Source: JAEZKC01 sp046538945
GTDB taxonomy: Bacteria; Fibrobacterota; Chitinivibrionia; Chitinivibrionales; Chitinispirillaceae
NCBI GenBank assembly: GCA_046538945.1
Contig: JBKHHW010000005.1
Location: 1 to 49,900 of the forward strand
DNA: 49,900 bases
Direction of reading: 5' to 3'
A program made the translations under genes and the position numbers. The notes below the pieces were generated by a model. That model searched no databases, was not told the DNA's origin, and was given only the letters and a program-made list of their open reading frames with translations. Below, in pieces: positions 42,941-49,900 of the stretch (its first letter is position 1; each line of letters begins with the position of its first letter).

Positions 42941-45349
42941 ATGGATTACAAATACTTGAGGGATACATACTACCGCTACCTCCGCTACTTTCTGGCTAAA
43001 GATGAGACTACAGCCACTACTTACGATAAATATATGGCTCTCGCTTACGCTGTGCGGAGCGAAATGGTGGACCGTTGGATCAAAACCCAGAAAAGTTACC
43101 ATGTGGACTATCCCCGACGGGTTTACTATCTCTCGATGGAGTACATTTTCGGTAAGAGTCTCTATCAGAACATGGTGAATCTGGGTATTGAGCAGCCTAT
43201 ACAGTCGGCAGTGCGTTCACTGGGTTTCGATATTGAAGAGCTGTATGCCAAGGAGGATGATTTCGAGCTGGGTAATGGCGGAAAGGGCAGGGTGGCGGCC
43301 TGTCTTATGGAGTCTATGGCGACTCAGGGCCTTCCGGCAATGGGTTACGGTTTGAGGTACGATTATGCCCAGTTTCAGCAGGAGATCAAAAACGGGGTTC
43401 AGTTAGAAAAACCCAACGACTGGCTTCATCGGGGGCATCCCTGGGAAATTGTGCGGCCGGAATACGGCTGTGTGGTCAACTTTGCCGGAGATATCGAGAG
43501 AGTAGATGAAAGCAGACCTCTGGGGCCATATGAATGGAAGAATACCGAAATCGTGCATGCTGTCCCCTACGATGTGCCGGTGGTAGGGTATAAAAACGAA
43601 ACCGTGAATACCCTTCGGCTCTGGTCTGCACGCCCTTCTGAGGAATTTCTGCCCGATTATTTCAACCACAACGATTATGTCAGGGCTTGTGAAGAGAAGT
43701 CCCAGTCAGGACGTATCACGAAGGTACTGTTCCCAGAGGAGGACGTGAGAAGGGCGCATGAGCTGAGGATCCGTCAGCAGTACTTCTTTGTCAGTGCTGT
43801 TGTTCAGGATATCATCCGCCGCCATAAAACTCATCATAAGAAAATTCTTGATCTCGACAGCAAGGTGACCATTCAGCTGGCGGGGAGCAGGTGTGCACTG
43901 GCGATTCCGGAAATGATGCGGATTCTCATCGACAATGAAGGGGTGCCGTGGGAGAAGGCCTGGGAGATGACCCGGAATGTGTTTGCCTATACCAGTAATG
44001 CCGTGCTCAGGGATAATCTGGAACTGTGGCCTGTTTATAAAATCGGTCAGACTCTGCCCAGGATTATGCAGATTATCTACGATATAAACCAGATGCATCT
44101 GGACAGTATAAAAGTCCGCTACGGAAACAACACCGAACTTCTCAGAACCCTTTCCCTTATCGAGGAGGGGGAAGTCAAGAGAATCCGTTTTGCCGATCTG
44201 GCTGTGCTGGGATCTCATTCGGTCAACGGAGTGTCGATGGCTCAGACCGATATCCTCAAATCGCTTATTTTCCCCAATGCTGCTCTTTACTATCCTGAAA
44301 AGTTCAGCTGCAAGACTAACGGGGTTGCTCATCGGCGCTGGCTTCTTGTTGCAAACAGGCCACTTTCCGAACTGATCACCAAAACAATCGGTGACAGGTG
44401 GGTAAGAGATGCGGAGGAACTGGGGAAACTGGAGAAGTTTTTGGATGATCAGCGGGTGCTTAAAGAATTGAAGTATATGAAGGGTAAAGCCAAAAACGCT
44501 CTTTGCAGGACCGTAAAGAAGCATCTGGATATTGATCTGGACAGTACGATGCTTTTCGATATCCAGAGCAGAAACATACACACCGCCAAGCGTCAGGTGC
44601 TCCACATCCTTTACATTCTTCACAGATATCTCCAGGTCAAAAACGGCGGCGATGTACGCAGCCGGAGGACCCATATTTTTGCGGGGAAAGCCTCCCCTTC
44701 AGATTTTCTCGCCAAGCAGATAATTCATCTTATTCACGTTACGGCCGATCTGGTGAACAACGATCCGGATGTGAAGGACAAAATGCAGGTTGTCTTCATT
44801 CCAAATTTCGGAATGACCTGGGCCGAGGAGGTGATTCCGGCGGCAGATCTTTCAGAGCAGATATCCACTGCAACCCTGGAAGCTTCCGGCACCTACAGCA
44901 TGAAATTCGCTTTCAACGGTGCGCTTACGATCGCAAGCCGCAGCGGCTCCAATGTGGAGATGATCCAGAGAGTGGGGGAGGATAATATATTCGCATTTGG
45001 AAAAACCGGTGAGGAGCTTCTTGAAATGGAGCATTACAATCCCGCCGCAGTGATTTCCGGCGACAGCCGACTTCAGAGCATATTCTCCCTGCTTGAAACT
45101 TACGTTCCGACCGTGCAGGAGGGCAGCGCAATCTATCCGCTCATCTCCTCTCTGCGGGATTCGGACCGTCAGTTTGTTCTGCTTGATTTTGACGATTATG
45201 TGCGCAAGCAGGAGGCTATTGATGAACTCTATCAGGACGGTGCCGCCTGGGCAAGAAAGAGTCTGCTCAACATTGCAAGAATCGGGTGGTTTTCAAGTGA
45301 CCGAACCGTGCGTGATTACGCACAAAACATCTGGAAAATTTCCGTATGA
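42941..45349 (+). CDS. glycogen/alpha-glucan phosphorylase homologue with altered active site
   Basis: 802 residues, normal family length. The fold markers are present: VYYLSMEYIFGKSLYQNM, ELGNGGKGRVAACLMESMATQG, CKTNGVAHRRWL, EASGT and the PLP lysine K655 (SMKFAFNG). But several substrate or phosphate residues are changed: the loop usually NDTHP is A314-G-S-R-C; YTNHTVLPEALE becomes YTSNAVLRDNLE with N353 for the substrate His; and the KRIHEYKR phosphate site becomes R544-N-I-H-T-A-K550-R, losing one Arg (N545) and the Tyr. Ordinary phosphorolysis of glycogen is therefore doubtful; it may have another substrate or be a regulatory pseudoenzyme. Its stop overlaps the enzyme I gene. Confidence 0.85.
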   Translation: MDYKYLRDTYYRYLRYFLAKDETTATTYDKYMALAYAVRSEMVDRWIKTQKSYHVDYPRRVYYLSMEYIFGKSLYQNMVNLGIEQPIQSAVRSLGFDIEELYAKEDDFELGNGGKGRVAACLMESMATQGLPAMGYGLRYDYAQFQQEIKNGVQLEKPNDWLHRGHPWEIVRPEYGCVVNFAGDIERVDESRPLGPYEWKNTEIVHAVPYDVPVVGYKNETVNTLRLWSARPSEEFLPDYFNHNDYVRACEEKSQSGRITKVLFPEEDVRRAHELRIRQQYFFVSAVVQDIIRRHKTHHKKILDLDSKVTIQLAGSRCALAIPEMMRILIDNEGVPWEKAWEMTRNVFAYTSNAVLRDNLELWPVYKIGQTLPRIMQIIYDINQMHLDSIKVRYGNNTELLRTLSLIEEGEVKRIRFADLAVLGSHSVNGVSMAQTDILKSLIFPNAALYYPEKFSCKTNGVAHRRWLLVANRPLSELITKTIGDRWVRDAEELGKLEKFLDDQRVLKELKYMKGKAKNALCRTVKKHLDIDLDSTMLFDIQSRNIHTAKRQVLHILYILHRYLQVKNGGDVRSRRTHIFAGKASPSDFLAKQIIHLIHVTADLVNNDPDVKDKMQVVFIPNFGMTWAEEVIPAADLSEQISTATLEASGTYSMKFAFNGALTIASRSGSNVEMIQRVGEDNIFAFGKTGEELLEMEHYNPAAVISGDSRLQSIFSLLETYVPTVQEGSAIYPLISSLRDSDRQFVLLDFDDYVRKQEAIDELYQDGAAWARKSLLNIARIGWFSSDRTVRDYAQNIWKISV

Positions 45350-47100
45350 GAAAAGAGAGTGATCTCACTGGTGAATCCGTAGTAAGCGGGTGGGGCATTG
45401 GTAAAGCGTATTTCGTGGGGAGGGCTGTCAGTCAGACCATCACCGTGTCTATTCCCCGTCAGGAGGTGGGTAATGAGATCATGCGCTTCAACGAGATCAG
45501 GGACAGAGCAAAAAATGATTACCACCAGCTTGTGAAAGAGCTTGGTGATCAGTCCCCGGTAGACTCTTCCATTCTTAATATCTATGAATACATACTGGAT
45601 GATCCGGCGTTCATCGGGCAGGTGGTGGAAACAATTTCAACCAGGCTTTACGATCTGGAGACTTCCATACGGCTGGTGTCCAACGATTTCATAAAGCGTT
45701 TCGAATCTGCCGGAACCTCCTATTTCAAGGAACGCAGCAGCGATATGGTCGAGGTGTGCGAGAAGCTTGTCTCCTATCTGCACAAGGATGAGGGACGGGC
45801 GATCACCTTCATGGATCCCGTGGTGCTGGTGGTGCTCAGGACCTTCACTCCGACAGACATTCTTTCCTACGACCGGTCGAAGGTGAGTGCGGTGATCACC
45901 ACCAGCGGTGGCAAGACCTCCCACGCTGCAATTCTGGCGCGCTCTTATAACATTCCGGTCATTTCCGGTGTGCGGAATATTACCGACCACATACGGCCCG
46001 GAGATGAGGTCCTTGTCGATTCAGACAAGGGTGTGGTTCACATCCGTCCGGCAGCGCCTCTGGTAAGCAAGTACAAAAAGCACACCCGTCAGCAGGAAAT
46101 CTACGAGGAACTGAAAGGCAAATGGAAAAGGCCGGTTTACACTAAAGACGGCATCCACATAGAGGTCCTTGCCAACATTTCTCTCCCGGAGGATGTGGAG
46201 GAAGCGGTCGACAACGGAGCTGACGGGATCGGGCTCGTCAGAACAGAGTATCTGCTTTCAAACCGTAAGGAAATGCCCTCCGAGGAGGTGCATTTCGGCT
46301 ACTACGATGCCATTCTCAAAGCAAGTGACAAGAAACCCTGCACCATCCGTCTGATGGACATAGGGGGGGACAAGATACCTCAGTTTTTTGAAATGCCTGC
46401 GGAATTCAATCCATTCATGGGTTGGCGCGCGATAAGGATTTTCCTTGAACGCAAGGAGATCTTCGAAACTCAGATCACCGCCATTCTCAAGGCGGGAGAA
46501 GGCCGCGATTATTCCGTAATGGTTCCCATGGTGACTACACTTCAGGAGTGGGTGGAGGCCAAGGCATTCATCAGGGAAGTGGCCCATAAATTGAAGATGA
46601 AGATGCCCCGGTGCGGGGTGCTTTTCGAGGTGCCGCTTGCCATTCTCGAGATGAACACGTTCATGAAAGAGATCGATTTCGCATCCATCGGAACAAACGA
46701 TCTCATACAGTATCTCAGCGCCGCAGACCGTAACAATTCAAAGGTGAACTATCTGTATAATCCGGTGGAGCCGGCTTTTCTGAGGATTATCCGCAGCGCG
46801 ATCAAGTGCGCAAACGATAACGGCAAGCCTCTTTCCATCTGCGGAGAAATGGCTGGTAACCCTCTACACACAGTTCTTTTGGCGGGCCTGGGTCTGCGCC
46901 GCTTCAGTGTTATGCCCCGGAATATTCCTATTATAAAAGAACTCATCGCCAACATAAGCTTTGCGGAAGCAGCCGAGAGCATATCCCATATCGACGCTAT
47001 CGAATCCACGGAGGATATGCGTCAATGGCTTGTGAATCTCAACCGCCGCCTTCTGGGCAGTGCCGTGCACAAGGTGCCACTTCCCGAGGGTGTGGTGTAG
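45346..47100 (+). CDS. ptsI: PTS enzyme I (phosphoenolpyruvate-protein phosphotransferase)
   Basis: 584 residues, overlapping the phosphorylase gene by 4 bases. The phosphoryl-accepting His is H193 in GGKTSHAAILAR. The PEP-binding half is complete: GIGLVRTEYLLSNRKEMPSEE, IRLMDIGGDKIPQFF, SIGTNDLIQYLSAADRNNSKVNYLYNP and the active-site Cys in CGEMAG. It moves phosphate from PEP to HPr in the cytoplasm. No HPr or EII gene lies in the window, so it may serve a regulatory rather than a transport PTS. It lacks an N-terminal GAF domain, so it is EI rather than EI-Ntr by layout. Confidence 0.92.
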   Translation: MRKESDLTGESVVSGWGIGKAYFVGRAVSQTITVSIPRQEVGNEIMRFNEIRDRAKNDYHQLVKELGDQSPVDSSILNIYEYILDDPAFIGQVVETISTRLYDLETSIRLVSNDFIKRFESAGTSYFKERSSDMVEVCEKLVSYLHKDEGRAITFMDPVVLVVLRTFTPTDILSYDRSKVSAVITTSGGKTSHAAILARSYNIPVISGVRNITDHIRPGDEVLVDSDKGVVHIRPAAPLVSKYKKHTRQQEIYEELKGKWKRPVYTKDGIHIEVLANISLPEDVEEAVDNGADGIGLVRTEYLLSNRKEMPSEEVHFGYYDAILKASDKKPCTIRLMDIGGDKIPQFFEMPAEFNPFMGWRAIRIFLERKEIFETQITAILKAGEGRDYSVMVPMVTTLQEWVEAKAFIREVAHKLKMKMPRCGVLFEVPLAILEMNTFMKEIDFASIGTNDLIQYLSAADRNNSKVNYLYNPVEPAFLRIIRSAIKCANDNGKPLSICGEMAGNPLHTVLLAGLGLRRFSVMPRNIPIIKELIANISFAEAAESISHIDAIESTEDMRQWLVNLNRRLLGSAVHKVPLPEGVV

Positions 47101-47237
47101 TTTTTCTGTTCAGGCGTTCTCAGGTTTAGAGTTCAAATTTACTGCTATTCTGAGTTATATTCAAGGTATTCCTCATAGCTACATGTCTGAATATTATTGG
47201 AATGGCGGAGTAGTTATTCTATCATAAACGGGAAAAA

Positions 47238-47266
47238 TTGCTCTTGTACGCTACATTATTTACAAT
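47238..47266 (+). promoter_or_regulatory. possible promoter for the GT87-like gene
   Basis: TTGCTC (47238-47243), 17-base spacer, TACAAT (47261-47266), 45 bases before ATG 47311. No clear Shine-Dalgarno follows. Confidence 0.4.
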
Positions 47267-47310
47267 TGTGAATATTAAGAGACCGCTAATACCTGACTGC
47301 TTATGCCCTT

Positions 47311-48621
47311 ATGAACAATACTGTATTCTGCTTTAGATTTAGAAAACATTTCATACTAGGCTACCTTGCCCTTTCATGTCTTGTGAATACAGTTCCATTT
47401 TTGACTCACCAGTTACCAGATGACTTACGCAATGTGTATGTCGGTGCGACGATCCTCTCCAATGGTGGAAATCCCTACGATGATATCACACTAAAAAGAA
47501 CATGGATTGAAATCACAAAAGAACAGGGAATTACAGGGCCCGGATCTTCCACTCCTCCCGGTTTACCTACACCATTATTGTATTCTCCAAATGCATTGGG
47601 TTTCTATATTCCGTTTTCATGGATTTCTTGGAATGTTCTTGCTCCCATGGCACAATTGATGTCTTTATTATGCATTTTCATCGCTTCGTACTTTTTTGTG
47701 AATGCCGAAAGAAAAGACCATCTTCCGGTTACCCTCATGCTGCTTGTATTATTGGCACTCAACGGAACCGGGTGGGTAATTGGAAATGCTAATCCCGCCG
47801 CTTTTTCTCTCTTGTTTATAGCTATATTCTATTATCATTTCAAGAAAGGTAAAGTACTGTTATCAGGTGTTTGGCTGGGTCTCGCAGCAGTAAAAATCAC
47901 ACTGGCATTCCCGTTATTTGCTTTTCTAGTGGCGCGAAGAGAGTATAAGGCCTGCGTGATTGGAATTGTGGTTGCAAGTATTCCGTTGGCTGCATATATC
48001 GGAAACGGCAGCGTTATTGGAGCCTTTGCTAATTGGTTGGAAGTCACTCAGGACTTCTCTCATCAGCTTCTTACTTTATCACCCAATAATGAAACACTGT
48101 GGCACGGATTTGATGTTTGGCAAACATCTCATGCCCTTTTGGATTATACTTCACCAGTTTCTGCCCTCGTGTCTTTCTATTTGCATTCTTTTGGTTTCAA
48201 TTTCAATCCTTCGGTAATAAATTATGTTGTCTATGGTTTCTCTTTTGGCATCGGAATCATTCTGATATATCTTTATCGCAAGGGGAGAATCGGCGATTTA
48301 TCATTAATCGTTTTGCTCTTCTGTCTTGAATTTCTGAGTAACTATCATTTGATTCATGACAGTTTTGTTTTGATTGCATTTCTCTTGTTACTTTTACCTG
48401 AGATTTCATACAAGCAACAATGTATTCTGATCGCTGCAACCTCAATACTTATTCTGCCTTTCAATGGTTTTTTCATACATTCAGGGATACCAAAAGAATT
48501 CTATCTTTTCTTCTTCAATATACCATTGGTTATATTGACTGTGCTTTTTGTGATAATTAATCACGAATTCAAGAAATATCGTAGATGCAAAAAATTAGCA
48601 TGCAATCCCTGTCCCTTGTGA
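47311..48621 (+). CDS. GT87/DUF2029-like polytopic membrane protein
   Basis: 436 residues, about ten to eleven membrane helices. After the first helix comes a long periplasmic loop with DLRNVYVGATILSNGGNPYDD, which has the Asp-x2-x-Tyr-type catalytic loop and GNPYD end of GT87 (polyprenyl-phosphate-mannose-dependent mannosyltransferase-like) enzymes; GNANPAAFSLLFIAIF and KITLAFPLFAFLVARRE are also family-like. It would use a lipid-linked sugar donor at the outer face of the inner membrane. The gene is visibly richer in A+T than its neighbours and stands alone, so it may have been acquired. Confidence 0.75.
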   Translation: MNNTVFCFRFRKHFILGYLALSCLVNTVPFLTHQLPDDLRNVYVGATILSNGGNPYDDITLKRTWIEITKEQGITGPGSSTPPGLPTPLLYSPNALGFYIPFSWISWNVLAPMAQLMSLLCIFIASYFFVNAERKDHLPVTLMLLVLLALNGTGWVIGNANPAAFSLLFIAIFYYHFKKGKVLLSGVWLGLAAVKITLAFPLFAFLVARREYKACVIGIVVASIPLAAYIGNGSVIGAFANWLEVTQDFSHQLLTLSPNNETLWHGFDVWQTSHALLDYTSPVSALVSFYLHSFGFNFNPSVINYVVYGFSFGIGIILIYLYRKGRIGDLSLIVLLFCLEFLSNYHLIHDSFVLIAFLLLLLPEISYKQQCILIAATSILILPFNGFFIHSGIPKEFYLFFFNIPLVILTVLFVIINHEFKKYRRCKKLACNPCPL

Positions 48622-48836
48622 GCAGAAAAGCTAAAAGCGACAGCGCTCTCTCACATTTATGGATTAAGTGTCAAATCAGCATTGGATCACTCTGAATTGA
48701 ATAAAGCTGAACACTTTCGAGGTGGAAGTTTTGTTGTGTGGTGTAATCTTAAGCCTGTGAGAGCGGAATTCACCCTTTACGGTTCTGGACTGCCCATAGC
48801 GTGGAGTGAGAGGGGAAGCCTGATATCTTGCTAAGA

Positions 48837-49547
48837 TCATTTGAAGACTTTTGACTTCTTATGACTGTGAATGCTTCCGAATGCTTCTCTCAGTGCGCTC
48901 AGCGGGCCGTAGACAACAAGATGGTCTCCGGTCAGAATCGATTCCGTTCCCTGGGGATTGGGAATCCAAAGTTTCGCCCGCTCGATCCCCAGAATCAGAA
49001 TTCCTTCTTCTTTGAACCCGCATTCGGCTATTGACAAGCCCACTTTCGGGTGAGATTCTTTTATGGTTGCACGGACCAGTCCGTAGCCATCCAGAAGATG
49101 CAGCAGATCCTCCGTGCTCATTTCATCGAATACCGGCGACTTGACAAGTTTCGATTGAACGAACTTTTCCCAGCGGTTCATGATTTTGTTTCGGGAAAGG
49201 ATTCGGTAGACCAAATACCCTCCCACGAGGAGAAGAACGAAATTGAGAGGTTTTCCAAAACCCTCGCTCTCCACGAAGGAAGAGGTGGTTGCAACGATAA
49301 GGGCCACGATACCGGCATTTCCGGCAATGATCAGCACGGATATAATTTTTCTTCGAACTGGATGATTTATAACCGACTCGGCTTCTTTGGTTGTGAATCC
49401 GGTTCCGGAAAAGGCTGAAAGGGCCTGAAAACGGGCTTTGCGCTGATCAAGTCCGGTCATCATGAGTGCAATCGCTGCCGCCCGGACGATAAGGAAAGAG
49501 AATACGACCGTAATAAGAGCCGGAAGCAGGTAGTAGGAACCGCGCAT
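48837..49547 (-). CDS. membrane protein with C-terminal TrkA-C (RCK_C) domain
   Basis: 236 residues. Three hydrophobic helices (about 5-30, 68-92, 100-118) carry a SAFSGTGFTTKEAE loop between the first two, resembling the pore-loop signature of Trk/Ktr potassium-uptake subunits but in a much shortened membrane part. Residues 145-225 are a TrkA C-terminal domain (VGLSIAECGFKEEGILILGIER ... GDHLVVYGP), which binds a regulatory ligand such as a dinucleotide or c-di-AMP in other proteins. The role could be a gating or sensor subunit; ion transport by itself is doubtful given the size. Monocistronic as far as seen. Confidence 0.75.
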   Translation of the reverse strand: MRGSYYLLPALITVVFSFLIVRAAAIALMMTGLDQRKARFQALSAFSGTGFTTKEAESVINHPVRRKIISVLIIAGNAGIVALIVATTSSFVESEGFGKPLNFVLLLVGGYLVYRILSRNKIMNRWEKFVQSKLVKSPVFDEMSTEDLLHLLDGYGLVRATIKESHPKVGLSIAECGFKEEGILILGIERAKLWIPNPQGTESILTGDHLVVYGPLSALREAFGSIHSHKKSKVFK

Positions 49548-49686
49548 AAAAAGAATGTCCTTTATTTGCCGAATAGTCCCGGAATCGGCCAGGCAAACGC
49601 TTCAAAATACTTTCATTACCGAGTTAATAAAAATAGCGCAGGGCGGGGTCAAAGACAATACGGTCAGGTGCTTCAGAATTCTCAGG

Positions 49687-49705
49687 GGGCTCAGTGACTG
49701 AGCCC
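49687..49705. other. perfect 8-bp hairpin downstream of the LamG fragment
   Basis: Stem 49687-49694/49698-49705 with a three-base loop and no U-tract on either strand; it may be a remnant terminator or a simple palindrome. The stretch 49548-49686 shows no gene. Confidence 0.35.
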
Positions 49706-49713
49706 GGGCCCGG

Positions 49714-49800
49714 TTACTCCAGAGATGCGAGCTCGCTTATCTCATCGGCAGTCAAGGCTCTGTTGTAGATGCGCAGATCGTCAATGCAGCTTTCAATCAA
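49714..49800 (-). pseudogene. C-terminal fragment of a LamG/concanavalin-like domain protein
   Basis: A minus-strand frame ending at TAA (49714-49716) encodes IESCIDDLRIYNRALTADEISELASLE, matching the final strand of LamG-type carbohydrate-binding domains (usual form G-x-IDDVRIYNRALS-x-EEI). Its frame closes only about 60 bases further upstream at a TGA, with no start codon or domain body. Just beyond, another frame entering from the right edge reads ATRSEFLRLIGMERS and stops, looking like a decayed Tat signal peptide. Together they suggest a secreted LamG protein reduced by an internal deletion, or two unrelated scraps. Confidence 0.4.
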
Positions 49801-49900
49801 GGCTGAGGGTAAGCGCAACAGACTGCAGACAACAGCAAACGTATTTTCAGCTTCTCTCCATCCCGATCAGCCTAAGGAATTCGCTTCTGGTGGCATTTTC

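Noticed and set aside
43706..44674. 322-codon minus-strand frame opposite the phosphorylase gene
   Set aside because: Antisense shadow; the plus-strand product aligns along its whole length with the phosphorylase family.
1..49900. CRISPR arrays, insertion sequences or prophage genes
   Set aside because: No regularly spaced direct repeats, transposase or phage structural genes were seen in reading both strands.

Overview
This window looks like chromosome of a Gram-negative bacterium of the FCB group, most plausibly Fibrobacterota or a close relative. That is an inference from protein character, not from a marker gene. The signs are a lipoprotein of repeated DUF5011-type Ig-like domains with a DPESSNY motif after the signal peptide, TPR proteins with a hydrophobic tail, several outer-membrane barrel-type proteins, a C25 (gingipain-family) protease with a type-A-sorting-like C-terminus, and housekeeping genes of ordinary bacterial type. 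No prophage, insertion sequence, CRISPR array or rRNA operon was seen.

Layout. 1-4.2 kb: end of an unidentified gene, a possible minus-strand structured RNA, then a lipoprotein/TPR pair. 4.4-10.4 kb: SemiSWEET sugar transporter, small protein plus outer-membrane protein, HAD hydrolase plus a 1062-residue TPR protein. 10.4-11.1 kb: a gene-free stretch rich in stem-loops. 11.1-15.7 kb: ABC exporter with PH-like and zinc-ribbon front end, its DUF1854 partner, and SppA. 15.7-17.5 kb: HDOD-CheX-CheY signalling operon (minus). 17.6-21.9 kb: five tightly packed minus-strand genes (two UbiA prenyltransferases, TPR protein, two-cluster ferredoxin, geranylgeranyl-reductase-type flavoenzyme) that read as a prenyl-lipid pathway. 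22-29.2 kb: a long overlapping minus-strand operon glyS-ddl-tsaB-phosphatase-outer membrane protein-nth, followed by a PHP phosphoesterase. 29.5-37.8 kb: queA, a short promoter-to-terminator unit, an unidentified protein, purD, a methyltransferase (minus), ilvD and the C25 protease. 37.9-42.6 kb: a 51-residue protein, cytoplasmic GH20 hexosaminidase, YhcH-family protein, Nudix hydrolase, HD-GYP protein and tRNA-Ser(GCU). 42.9-47.1 kb: a glycogen-phosphorylase homologue overlapping a PTS enzyme I gene. 47.3-49.9 kb: an AT-rich GT87-like membrane protein, a TrkA-C membrane protein and a broken LamG fragment.

The two systems most worth following are the prenyl-lipid cluster (reductase plus dedicated ferredoxin plus two prenyltransferases) and the phosphorylase/enzyme I pair. 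In the latter, the phosphorylase keeps its fold and PLP lysine but has lost several substrate- and phosphate-binding residues of the family, while its translationally coupled enzyme I looks fully active.
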